From Rhynchospora pubera (lineage: Eukaryota > Streptophyta > Magnoliopsida > Poales > Cyperaceae), in the NCBI GenBank assembly GCA_028095005.1, contig CM051460.1:112255039-112319038 (forward strand): a DNA stretch of 64,000 nucleotides, read 5' to 3'. Below, piece by piece: positions 33,141 to 43,783 of the stretch. The position numbers and the translations under genes are program-made. Each line of letters starts with the position of its first letter. The stretch's first letter is position 1. The notes beneath the pieces were generated by a model. The model was not told the DNA's origin, did no database searches, and worked only from the letters and a program-made list of their open reading frames with translations.

Positions 33141-34570
33141 TGCAGCCTAAAAAACCAATATTCTGCACACATACCGAGCATTCTAATGATGCTATCATGC
33201 TATGTTTATCTTCTTTGTAGCCATTCTTAAATTAGTTCTCAATGACCCCGTTTGGATCGTATGAGAATAGGAGAAATAACTTTTTTCTAAACGTAAATTT
33301 ATTATAAACAATCCAAACGGAGCCAATATATCCTATTACGATATTTATAGGGGTCAGTGCCGTACACCTTTTTTTTTTTACAATTTTTTACCTAGCATGC
33401 TTTGTGAAGAAGAATTTTTTCTGTATTAAAATTCGCTTTACAGGCGTACAACAAAGAATGAGTTCTACAAAATCTATTAAAGGAATGTGTGAGTCCATAT
33501 ATGGTAAAATGATTATAGAACGTAAGTCGTAAGGAACATAAATTATTTATTCCTATTTCTAATTTACTATATCAGTTGCGCATAAGAGATATAATTAGAT
33601 TGACTCAAAGTGGTAAACCTATGATTGAGAAGTATGCCACTTGCATCTTCATTTCTGCCATTCTTCAGAATGGCTTTGCTGATCTGCAAAAGTGGTCTTC
33701 GAATTGCTAGATTTATTTATTTTTTTATTGTTTCTTTGAAAATTTCTCCTTTATGCTTTCCCAACTAATCTTAATTTTTTTTTATAGGGGATCAGTTTCC
33801 TATAAAATACTCCTTTTCTTGAATACAATTTTAGGCTCAAGCCTTTCTAAAAAGAAAAGTGTGCTGGTGGATGCTAGTTTTGTGTACGGATGCACAGTTC
33901 CCTCACAATCAATGTTAAGTTGTGGCTCACGAATTAGACAGAGTAGCACCATTAGATAGAGAAAAAAAATATATAATTATTTATTGTTAATTTGTTATAC
34001 ATCAGGAATTGTAAAAATCAATAAAAAAATAATTAAAGCTATCTTGCATACCATTATATAGGAATTATTTTATGGGTATGTGAAGGAAACAAAAATACAT
34101 TATAGTCCATTGGACTACCTTGTTATCATTGATCCATCAAATATTCAAAAGAAAAAGAGACCCTCTAGAAATCTTAATATCATTGAAAATTCATTGAATT
34201 TTGCACATATAACCTGATTCAACAACTATCTCATTTCTGAAGATGGATTTTGATTGCATCATTTGCAATTAAGAAAACCATACAGCCAAACACTGATATT
34301 ATGCAAGAAATTTCATAAATAGACACTGGTCCAAAACTCTACAATGGAAAAATATATATATCAAAATTTAAAAAATATTTTTGCATACCCGTCTCCAAAT
34401 CTAAAGTATTTGCAGGCTCTAGCACCACAGAGTATTCAATCTGCATAAAAGAAGGAAAAAAAAATGAGTAGGATTATTTCGGAGCTGAAAATTGCTTGTG
34501 TGAATCCATATATCTAACATAAAATTCAGATTTCCAGAATGAAGAAGCCATAGTGAATGAAATCAAAACT
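33141..34570. other. AT-rich spacer between two Copia remnants
   Basis: No gene recognised. A short inverted-repeat unit is listed separately. Confidence 0.4.
33246..33323. mobile_element. Very small MITE-like unit, CCCGTTTGGAT termini
   Basis: CCCGTTTGGAT at the left is mirrored by ATCCAAACGGAGC at the right over about 78 bp. The termini resemble those of the 14490-14642 MITE, so this may be a deleted relative. Confidence 0.5.
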
Positions 34571-34787
34571 TGATGGAGAAGAAAGAAGTAACTTTTATTT
34601 TATTCAACTCAATTTTTACATAAGAGTATTCAACCCTTTTATACACATCAAGTGTGTGTCCCTTGCGCTATCTACACACAGTAAAAGATGAAACACTTCT
34701 AACAGAAAATTGTTACAAAGTCTAAGCTACGTCTCCATTTCTGAGTCACTGCAATTGTCCAGTTTTGTGATTTTTACTTCTTCTACA
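34571..34787 (-). mobile_element. 3' LTR of minus-strand Copia element
   Basis: On the minus strand it starts TGTAGAAGAAG just after a purine tract (CTTGAGGGGGC) and ends CTCCATCA (TG...CA), about 217 bp. A GTGTATAAAAGG TATA motif lies inside. No matching 5' LTR was found at the other side of this element. Confidence 0.65.
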
Positions 34788-37700
34788 GCCCCCTCAAGCT
34801 GGACTGGTCTGGAACCACGTTTAGCTTGCTCCTGAGAAGATTGAACCTTGATTTTGTCAATCCTTTTGTGAAGAAATCACCCAATTGATCTGTTGAGCAA
34901 ATGTACTGCACATTTATGAGTTTGTCAGCCACTTTCTCCCTGACAAAGTGAAAATCCAGTTCTATGTGCTTGGTGTGTGCATGAAATACCAGATTAGTTG
35001 CTAGAAATGTGTCTCCTAAATCGTCACACCACAGTGTTGGCTGTTGAGCAGGTTGAAATGTTAGTTCATTGAGCAAGTAAGTAAGCCAAAAGTATTTCAG
35101 ATGTTGTAACTGCTAAGCTTCTGTACAAAACTTCAGTAGACGACCTGGATACAGTTGCATGCTTTTTTGATGACCAGGACATTAAATTGGGTCCCAAAAT
35201 CACTGCATATCCTGTTGTGGATCGCCTTTCATCAAGATAGCCAGCCAAATCTGCATCACAGTATGCATGAAGGGCTAAATTGGAGGAGGCTTTGAAGTGT
35301 AATCCATGGGTGATAGTGCCTCTGATGTACCTCATGATTCTCTTCACTAACTGCCAGTGCATGTCAGTTGGAGATGCCATAAACTGAGATGCCTTATTAA
35401 CTGAAAAATGTAAGTATTGCCTTGTTATGGTGGCATATTGGAGGGTCCCCCACTATTGATCTATACAATTGAGGATTGTCCATTTCTGTCCCTGAGTATT
35501 TTGATGGTTGTACTCCTGTTGCAATTGGAGTTGAACATGGTTAAGTTGTGTGCATAGCAGCGCTTTGGAGAATATGAGAGAGATGTCTGGTATGAGTGAG
35601 AAGAACACCTGTTGATGTTGGTTGTGCTTCAATTCCAAGAAAGTAGTTCAGTGAGCCTAAGTTCTTGAGTGCAAATTTATTATGAAGGGATTGCATCAAC
35701 TCAGTTATGGCCTTGTCAGTGATTCCTATAATGAGAATATCATCTACATAGACTAAGATGTAAATAAATGATGGTCTATGAAGACTGAAGAATGAGCAAG
35801 GAGTTGTCAGATTTGGTACACTTGAACTGATGAGATAGCACAAAAATTTTCAGTTTTAAAAACCATGCTCTTGGAGCTTGTTTCAGCCCATAGAGAGCTT
35901 TTTTTTTAATTTGTAGACATGATGTGGGTAAGACGGGTCTACAAAACCTGGTGGTTGCTCCATGTATACAATCTCTTTTAGATCACCATGCAGAAATGCA
36001 TTGTTTACATCTAATTGATGTATTTGCCACCTCTGAGAGAGAGAGATGGTCAGCACAGTTCTGATGGTAGTTGGTTTTATCACAGGATTGAAAGTCTCAT
36101 CATAATCTTTGTCTTCTTCTTGGTTGTATCCCTTTACCACTAGTCTGGCTTTAAGCCTCTCTACAGTGCCATCTGATTTGAATTTTGTTTTGAAAAACCA
36201 TTTTGCTCCTATTATATGAGCACATTGAGGTGGTTGTACTAGCTCCCATGTTGCATTCTGAGCTAGTGCACTGAGCTCATTTACCATGGCTGGCGCTAGC
36301 ATACATGTTTAAAGGCTTGTGTGTAGCAGCAGGTAAGGTCAACCTGAGCAGCCGCTTGATTCTCAGCTGAATAGGTTTGATGATTTGGATATTTCTTTGG
36401 TTTTAGTTTATTTGTTTTTTATTTGGTTTGCATAGAATGTGAAGGTGTTTATTTTACAGAAGTTGATGATTTGGATGAGAAGAAGGAGGTGAACTAGGCA
36501 ATTGTGTTGTTATTGTGGGTATGATTGTAGGTAGAGGTGGAGGTAAAGTTATAGAAACTATTGGTAACAGTGTCAATGTTGTTGTCGCAGGGGTATTATC
36601 ACGAGCAATTGGGCTTGAGGAGTCATTGACTAGGAAAGGCAAGTTATTGTCATCAAATTACACATGTCTAGAGATGTACATCCTACTTGTGGGCATTAAG
36701 CAACAATAACCTTTGTAAGTGGTTGAGTTATCTCTTGGTATTATTTGATCAAAGGTTTATATTTTGCACCTTCATCACATTGAAAATTTTTTTATCTTTT
36801 CAGATAGAAGGTTTTCCACTCTTTGTTTGAATTTTAGAAAAATTTGAGGCAATTCAGATTTGCAAGTACATGAATACATCCAACTAAACCTGCTAAAATC
36901 ATTTGTAAATAATTATAGTATCTATGGCCCCTGCTAGATGAGACAAGAGATGGGCCCTAGATGACAGAGTGTATTATTTCCAAAGGTTTAGAAGTACAGT
37001 GAGTAGATGGCTTAAATGGCAGTTTGTGTGCCTTAGCCTTATTATAACCAATGCACAAATTATTACACTCAAATGGTTTTACATCTATTATTTTTGCTTT
37101 TCTTAGATTGTCTAAAACTACACTGGAACAGTGAGCTAGTTTGTACTGCCACAAAATGTTGTTGAAAGCAGTGCAGGCTTGAAACACATGATGAGAGTTG
37201 ACTTAATTCACTAGTTTGTACAATCCTCTATGCAAAACTAGTTTTGTGCGTCGAGTTTTACTCAACGATATTGGTTTTTATATATTGTAGAGAATACATG
37301 GAATGTTATGATGTTTTTTTTGTTGTAAGTATATAGATCATTCTGAATAAATGGTTTTAATGTAAAGTAATTTTTTTAAATATATTTTCTATAAGAAAAT
37401 TAATTTGATAAATTAATTTGACCAGGATAGAACAATAATAATACTTTAAGTATTCTGGTAATATAATTTCACATGAAAAGTTGTACACAATATAAGAAAT
37501 TTACACACAATATACATATTTGATAATACACACAATATAATAAATTTACACACAATATAGATCTTTAATAGTGCACACATACGATAAATTTGCACACAAA
37601 TCTTTAATACTACACACTTTTAAATTTACAAATTTTCTTAATGATTCGTTTGATATTTCAATAAAAAAAAAGACTTTTATGTACGAACATAATAAAAAAT

Positions 37701-38378
37701 TTTAAAATACATTAAAAGTATTATGAATTATTAGTCTATATTTAATGAATGGGTCCCAAAATATTTTTTACTCTTAGTATATAAATATCTCATCTCTTTC
37801 TTAAAGTACTATATATAGTTTTAAATATAATAATATATCATTTTTATTTGAAATATATATTAAAAAATGATTGTTAGGTTACTTAAATGTTAACAAATGA
37901 AATGGTGGGATTAAATCGCACCTTTTATGACTTCACTTGATAGACACCTTTTAATTCGCACCCTTTAGGACTATCCATGCATCTTTATTATATGTAAGAT
38001 GTCATGAAGAATGATCTTGTTGCTTGATCCTCGACAAAACAATTCTTTGATGAGAATTCAACATAAACATTATCGTCCATGGTTAATTTAGAGACACTCA
38101 GCAGGTTTTTTGTTATTTCAGATACCAAAAGAACACTATTTAGTTTCAATTGATTGGTACCAGACTGAATAAAAGTATGTCCTTTTATGAGTGATTGACA
38201 AACTTGTGCCATTTCCAATATGAACAGTTTCGGGTCCATTGTAAGGTTGAGCTGACGACAGATTGTTTATGTCAGCAGTCACATGAGAGGTTGTACCTGA
38301 GTCAATGTACCACTATGCATGGCTTGTCGTGGAAGGTGCTGGTTCAACTGAGTCAATGTACCACTATGCATGGCTTGT
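34788..38378 (-). pseudogene. Decayed Copia gag-pol, minus strand
   Basis: Read from right to left: protease motif region (DSGTTSHVT, about 38310-38260), GAG-pre-integrase blocks (38239-37988; 37187-36957 with LWQYKLAH, LDNLRKAKI), reverse transcriptase (36302-35883 with AKWFFKTKF, ARLVVKGY, LDVNNAFLHG), then ILVYVDDILIIG, YFLGIEAQ, and RNase H (35380-34783) to the polyprotein end. Frameshifts, stops and gaps break it into at least six pieces. About 37200-37985 is unrelated AT-rich sequence, probably a later insertion, and integrase is mostly missing. It differs clearly from the Copia at 27763-33140, so it is a second family. Confidence 0.85.
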
Positions 38379-38382
38379 TGTG
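38300..38382. repeat. 49-bp tandem duplication in the Copia protease region
   Basis: GTCAATGTACCACTATGCAT and following bases to TTGTGG/TCGTGG occur twice head-to-tail, duplicating the segment that encodes the protease DSG region on the minus strand. Confidence 0.8.
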
Positions 38383-38777
38383 GAATCGCATTTCTAATTA
38401 AATTAAAAATCACAAATCAAGGACGGATGCTTATTATTCAATTTAACACATGAAACAACCCATTCAAAATCAATAGAGAAACAATATTGCGAGTTCAATT
38501 TGAAGGTAGCAACCGGGAAAACAAATGAAGCAAAAACTAAAAGGAAGAATTTTTGCAATAGATCGTCATAAATTTGCAAAATAATAATAATAATAATAAT
38601 AATAACTCACCTTATTATAAATACTGTTCAGATTTCTCAAATATGTTATGTAATAATGAAGTATTCGTGAAGCTCGACCAAAGTATGGGAATCGATGGCG
38701 TGTCTTTTCCACCGCCTCCACCACGTCTAGCCACCGTCCTCGAGTCCACCAAGGAGGATTAATCACGTTCTACAAGA

Positions 38778-38785
38778 TACGTGCT
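38778..38785. repeat. 8-bp target-site duplication, left copy
   Basis: TACGTGCT is repeated exactly at 38966-38973. Confidence 0.9.
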
Positions 38786-38965
38786 CAGGGGCGGATCTAC
38801 CACCGGGGCGGGTGGGGCTAGAGCCCCACCTCACGCCGTCGAGCCCTTGGAGCCCCCTTTAGCCCCAGCTAATTTTTTCTGCCATTGGAGCGCTCAAAAG
38901 TGGGGCTGAAGACTTAATCAGAGGTTGTCAGACCCATCTAGATATTTTTTCTAGATCCGCCACTG
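38786..38965. mobile_element. 180-bp hAT-type MITE
   Basis: Termini CAGGGGCGGATCTA and TAGATCCGCCACTG form an inverted repeat of about 14 bp, and an 8-bp duplication (TACGTGCT) flanks both sides. Both features are diagnostic for hAT elements. The GC-rich interior (GGGGCTAGAGCCCC) folds on itself. No coding capacity. Confidence 0.92.
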
Positions 38966-38973
38966 TACGTGCT
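38966..38973. repeat. 8-bp target-site duplication, right copy
   Basis: Exact repeat of 38778-38785. Confidence 0.9.
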
Positions 38974-40434
38974 AGCATATCCAAAAAACAAGCATAATCC
39001 TTATGGTTTTCTCTCTTTCATCAATCAACAACCTTGATTTAGTGGAGAGAAAAGAGCTCAACACATGAGCAAAATGAGAGAAAGGAGAGAGAAAAATTAG
39101 GTGGAGACTCTCATAAGTGGTCCTTATATAGAGCACAAAACCTAATTGATCTCTTGCATAATTACAATTATGCCATCCCACCTACCACCATATAGGACAA
39201 CCACGAAATTGGCCTATATGAGCCACTTAATTCACTCAATTTAGTCTCTAATTCTATTAATTATAGCCTCATTTATTTGCTCTTTAATTGGACTATCCAT
39301 TTGCTACAAAATAACGGTCCAATTAATTAATATAACCATTTATATTAATATGTGTTGAACTAAATTAATTATTAACTCATTAATAATTATTTTAAGATTA
39401 GTTAATGCATTAATTTATTTATATATGATCTCATTGACTTAATTAATTATAACGGTTCACAACGGTATATAATTAATTAATCAATCTATCATATTTTCAC
39501 AATACTTACTGCTGTGAATAAATAAATAATGCACTATGTGATTAAAGTTCTTGTGTGACCCTTTGAGGATTTATGCTATGTTAGACATGGAAAATAAATC
39601 GCTATTTATTTTCAATAATCATAAGTGGTATCTAGCAATATGTTATGATTCCCAATTTGCATAAATAATGTACTATTATAATATCTCAATCCTGCATAAG
39701 AAATAAAAGTATTTATTTGTCTGATTCTTATGCCACATGATATCATTGTATAATCCAAGATATGAATGTGTCATTCTTGCATATTATACATTTCTTGATC
39801 TAGAGTTGATTGTATAAATTGGCCAAACAATCCAACTCCATCAAAGGGCCCAAACAGATATCATCACTCACTAGGTATACTAATGAGGGACATACGATTT
39901 TCTTGATGAACAACCTTTTCCCACACAATTCAAGAGAATCTAAATAGTGTCCGTATAGTAGCCCTTGTCGGAAAATCAGCGGTAGATGATATTTATAGAA
40001 CATATCCTCATGTGGAAAGATTGAACCATCTCAAACTTAGAATCAAACTCATACATATGAAATAAACAATGGCACACAACACAATCTATATATTTATTTC
40101 ATTGGATCAAGTCCTGTGTTATGTTCCAATAACATACATATATGCAATTAAGTTGGTAACTCTTTACCTATGATTTGTAGAACAAAATAATCACTTAACT
40201 TGCATACTAATCACATATGATAATTAATGTTCTTTGTTAATTATCAAAATTATGGACAGTTTAGATTTATTATTGTCATACTTAAGAATGATCCATAGAT
40301 ATCTACAATTCAGATCCTCAACCTGAATGATCTGTCAATAATAAACCTAGGAACAAATAGTTAAATATCATTCATAACATAAACTAATATTTAAGTAATT
40401 TAACTTATTAACTTCTAGGACATAACTCCAACAC

Positions 40435-41100
40435 AAGCTATATTGTCAAGTATATATCTTCCCTTCAAAAATGCAGCTTGAGTGTTATTTAATAATTTGT
40501 TTACTATTGGTTCAAGCCTATAGGTCAACACCTTTGTCACTAACTTGTAACTGTAGTTAATCAAAGATATGATGTTGCATCTCTCCAAAATGTTGCATCC
40601 AGTGATGCAAAAAGATCACCTTCGACACCAAACAAATGTTTATAAAAATCCATTATATGATGTTCAATCAGAGACAGATCATTAGTATGATTCCCATCAA
40701 TATTCATCCATAAAATCAGATTTCTTCTTTTGTGTTGAGTGCTATTTGTTGGAAATATCTAGTATTATTATCTCCCTTAAGTAGCCAGTCAACTTTTGAT
40801 CAAATATTCCAATAATTTTGTTCATCATCATAAAATATCATCACGAGATTGCTTAACATCTAAATATTCTAGATGTTCCTCTTGAGACCATTCTCTCTTT
40901 TTCTGTATCTTCTGGAGAAAAGAGATAGCATCAAGTTTTTGTCTTTTAAATTTGTTCATTTTACCATAAAAATTTTTTACCCAACCTTTCGTTTTTCCTT
41001 TCTCATACCTTTCATATTTTTCTGCCAACTTGTAGCTTTATCTTGACCAGTGCTTAACTTTTTCCACCATCTCGCGGTACTGGCAATTGAGATTGAGTAA
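40435..41100 (-). pseudogene. LINE (L1-type) reverse-transcriptase remnant
   Basis: Minus-strand reading, with frameshifts and stops, gives the region just before and into an L1-type RT: SQEEHLEYLDVKQ, EEQYWNIRSKVDWLLKGDNN with NTRYFQ (41000-40740), and later ISLINYSYKLVTKVLTYRLE, NTQAAFLKGRYILDNIA (40570-40435). The frame is cut by the LTR start at 40434, and the rest of the RT is not found below it. It is a dead fragment. Confidence 0.75.
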
Positions 41101-42439
41101 ATTATCTTTTCTTTTCTTTTAATTTTCCCTACAGTAGGATGAATGTGTTGAGGGCAACAATTAGTTTAAGGTTGGGGGTACAAGATGGGAAAACATTAAT
41201 ATGCAATTATGCATATAGGATTGTAAATAATTAGAAAATTTGCATTTTTAAGGTAATTTCATGCATTTTAATAATCAAATTTCAGAACATGTCCTGAGGA
41301 TGGTAGAGGTGAATCCTTCGAACCGCAATCACTCAGAAAAATTGGAAAAAAATATCAAATTAGCACTTCTGTTGCGATGCATATGCCCCTATTCTGCGCA
41401 CCGCATGCTGACAATTCAAATTACAGAGGTCTTTCACGGACAACAGGAGTGCATTTGGCGTGGTGTCCACCACGCACAGAGGAGGCTATATCTAGTTCCT
41501 CGTGAAAGGACGCTCATCTCATCGTCATAGGAGGAGAAGAGGCTTGCTGACATGGTCGAGTTGAAAATGAATCTGATAAAAATTCAAATTTTTCAGAAAA
41601 AAAAAATCTAACCAAAATCTAACGGATCGATGCTACATGTTCCAATTTTTGTGAATTTGAATGAATGGCGATAACCTAGGCTATATCATTTCTTTTGGAT
41701 GTGATTAGGAGGAGGATGTGAAAATTGGAGAACAAATCTTGCGTTGGACATTTCATTTCCGGAAGTGATGGGGAACGGAAGAGAGGGCGGGGGAGGGGGG
41801 ACCGGGGGAGGAGGAGAGAAGACAAAAAAAAAAAAAAAGAACAGTTTTTAGATTATCTAATATTCAAATCTAAGCCGCATATCATAGCATATCATATTAC
41901 ACTTACAAAATCAGTGATCCATATTAATTCTTGTATCTGGCATATTTATGCATTTTCAATGTATACTTTTATAAGTAGTAGAGAAGTAGAGAGGTAGAGA
42001 TTGACAACTTCCCGCAAAACTAAGATACCGACTCATGCAGTTGGCTTTATACCTAAACCCAAATAGTACGTGCTTAATTTGTTGCTAAACCTTGAAAGCG
42101 GTAACTTCCGTATAATAAACAACTGTTTATTCAAAAATAAAAAAAATCATTAGATCATTTTTCCTGTCATCGCCTATTTTTCAATTTTTCAAGAATACGT
42201 TTTTCAAAATATACTTACTCTAAACTAATCATTCTTAAAAGATGTTATATTTTCTGCCTTTTGAGTTGTAAATCAAACCAAATTTTATGGATGTTTTAAA
42301 ACAAAAATAAAAAAAAATCCAGTGATATACTTTTTCTATATATTTTATTATTGGCCAATTCTGTCTCATTAGGTTTTCAATACTTTTTCTAATCGGACAG
42401 CTCAGAATGATCTTTAATTAATTTTTTCGCACCTCAAAT
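41101..42439. other. Intergenic sequence left of the large CACTA element
   Basis: No gene recognised. Contains a purine-rich low-complexity run (about 41770-41840) whose open frame is an artefact of composition. Confidence 0.45.
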
Positions 42440-42461
42440 CACTACAACAAAAATGATTTTT

Positions 42462-42992
42462 AGTACCGGCTCATTAGTACCGGTTTTTAAGAAAACCGGT
42501 ACTAATAATAAATCATGGCATTTTCGTAATTGTCAGATTTATTATTTAGTACCGGTTTTTTTAAAAAACCGCTACTAAAAATCGTCTAAAAAAAAAACGT
42601 TTTTATTTTAGTACCGGTTTTTTATAAAAAACCGGTACTAAAATCAATTAATTAGTACCGGTTTTTTATAAAAAACCGGTACTAAAGGTTTGAATTTATA
42701 AAAAACGGTTTTATTTTAGTACCGGTTTTTTATAAAAAACCGGTACTAAAAATCAATTAATTAGTACCGGTTTTTTATAAAAAACCTGTACTAAAAATCT
42801 AACGGTTTTTTTTTATAAATTCAAACCTTTAGTACCGGTTTTTTATAAAAAACCGATACTAATTAATTGATTTTTAGTACCGGTTTTTTATAAAAAACCG
42901 GTACTAAAATAAAACCGTTTTTTTTTTATTTTTAAGCGATTTTTAGTATCGGTTTTTTATAAAAAACCGGTACTAAAAATAGGCAGATATTT
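42462..42992. repeat. 5' subterminal palindrome array of CACTA-2
   Basis: Roughly ten copies of a palindrome of about 30 bp, TAGTACCGGTTTTTTATAAA mirrored as AAACCGGTACTA, spaced by short AT-rich linkers. A few copies carry single changes (ACCGCTAC, ACCTGTAC, ACCGATAC). Subterminal repeats of this kind are the binding sites of TNPA-type proteins in En/Spm elements. Confidence 0.9.
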
Positions 42993-43406
42993 ATTAGTCG
43001 AAATACATGTCTTCCTTCACTATTCCTCTCTCTCTCAAGGGTCATATACTTATCATTTCTCTACAAAATCGAAAATTTTCTTACTCTCAAAAACCATATA
43101 AATAAAATAGCAAAAAATTTACAAAAATTCAAAAAAATTGAAAAATCATTGGAGGATGCAAAGGAGATCAAAGGAGAGCTAAAAAAATTCGAATTTGAGG
43201 TTTTCTTATTGAAGAGGCCGATCGATCAAGAGAAGGGCAATTACGGTAATTTTATTTTAATCTTCAATAATTTTTTTTGTTAATTTGTCGATTTGTATGT
43301 GCATTATCCCTAATGGTTATAATCGGTATTTGCATCTCTTTTAGTTAAGTATTGTCATATAAGACCAAATTGCCGGAATTTGAACTATTTTAGGTCTATT
43401 TGCCCG

Positions 43407-43439
43407 TCCGAGATTAATCCATTAGGGATTAATCTCGGA
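43407..43439. other. Hairpin 1 upstream of tnp2
   Basis: TCCGAGATTAATCC and its perfect complement GGATTAATCTCGGA are separated by 5 bases: a 14-bp perfect stem. Confidence 0.9.
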
Positions 43440-43440
43440 T

Positions 43441-43462
43441 AGTACTCCCGGTCGGGAGTACT
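43441..43462. other. Hairpin 2 (palindrome) upstream of tnp2
   Basis: AGTACTCCCG-GT-CGGGAGTACT is a 10-bp perfect stem with a 2-base centre, lying directly after hairpin 1. Confidence 0.9.
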
Positions 43463-43696
43463 GCTCTTTGGATACTATCTTGTCTCATTTAGGACAGCGA
43501 GCTGTACGTTAGATGCAATGCGTTGTCTGAGAAAAATTCGATAGCATTTCCTCTTATGTTCCCACGAATACGTACGCACGAGCAATTGTGTGTTTGCGTA
43601 TTCAGGGAACATAAGGGGAAATGCTGCCGAATTTTTCTCAGACAACACATTGTATCTAACGTACGCTCGCTAATGAGACAAGAGTATCCAAAGAGC
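43463..43696 (+). ncRNA. Long foldback with pre-miRNA-like geometry
   Basis: About 100 nt starting GCTCTTTGGATAC (43463) are mirrored by an arm ending GTATCCAAAGAGC (43696). Only scattered mismatches and one bulge (near 43490) interrupt the stem, and the loop centres near 43580. Paired blocks include TTGTCTGAGAAAAATTCG, AGCATTTCC and CTTATGTTCCC. It lies in the presumed 5' UTR intron of tnp2 (an acceptor abuts the ATG). A plant CACTA precedent is rice miR820. Processing into small RNA is inference; the foldback itself is plain. Confidence 0.5.
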
Positions 43697-43783
43697 GGGC
43701 TAGGATGGTAACCGGCCCAAAAACCTTATATGTTGCATTGAATCTATAAACCCTAAATTCTGATTTTTTGGATATATATACAG

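Larger units (their letters stand above)
38383..40434 (-). mobile_element. LTR-like sequence of a further retrotransposon
   Basis: On the minus strand, sequence from 40434 starts TGTTGGAGTTATG, a typical plant Copia LTR start. A TATA motif (CTCTATATAAGG) lies near 39130, followed by a leader-like region rich in CTCTC, and a 180-bp hAT-type MITE sits inside at 38786. The far border is unclear because it merges into the older Copia protease region near 38380; part of 38383-38650 may be internal leader rather than LTR. A (TAA)n run lies at 38580-38605. No target duplication was established. Confidence 0.5.

Noticed and set aside
38988..40439. CAAGC direct repeats as target duplication of a solo LTR
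   Set aside because: The left copy is not followed by a TG terminus, so the match is probably coincidental.
41725..41997. 90-codon frame rich in Arg, Gly, Glu and Lys
   Set aside because: It follows a purine-only low-complexity run and has no domain.
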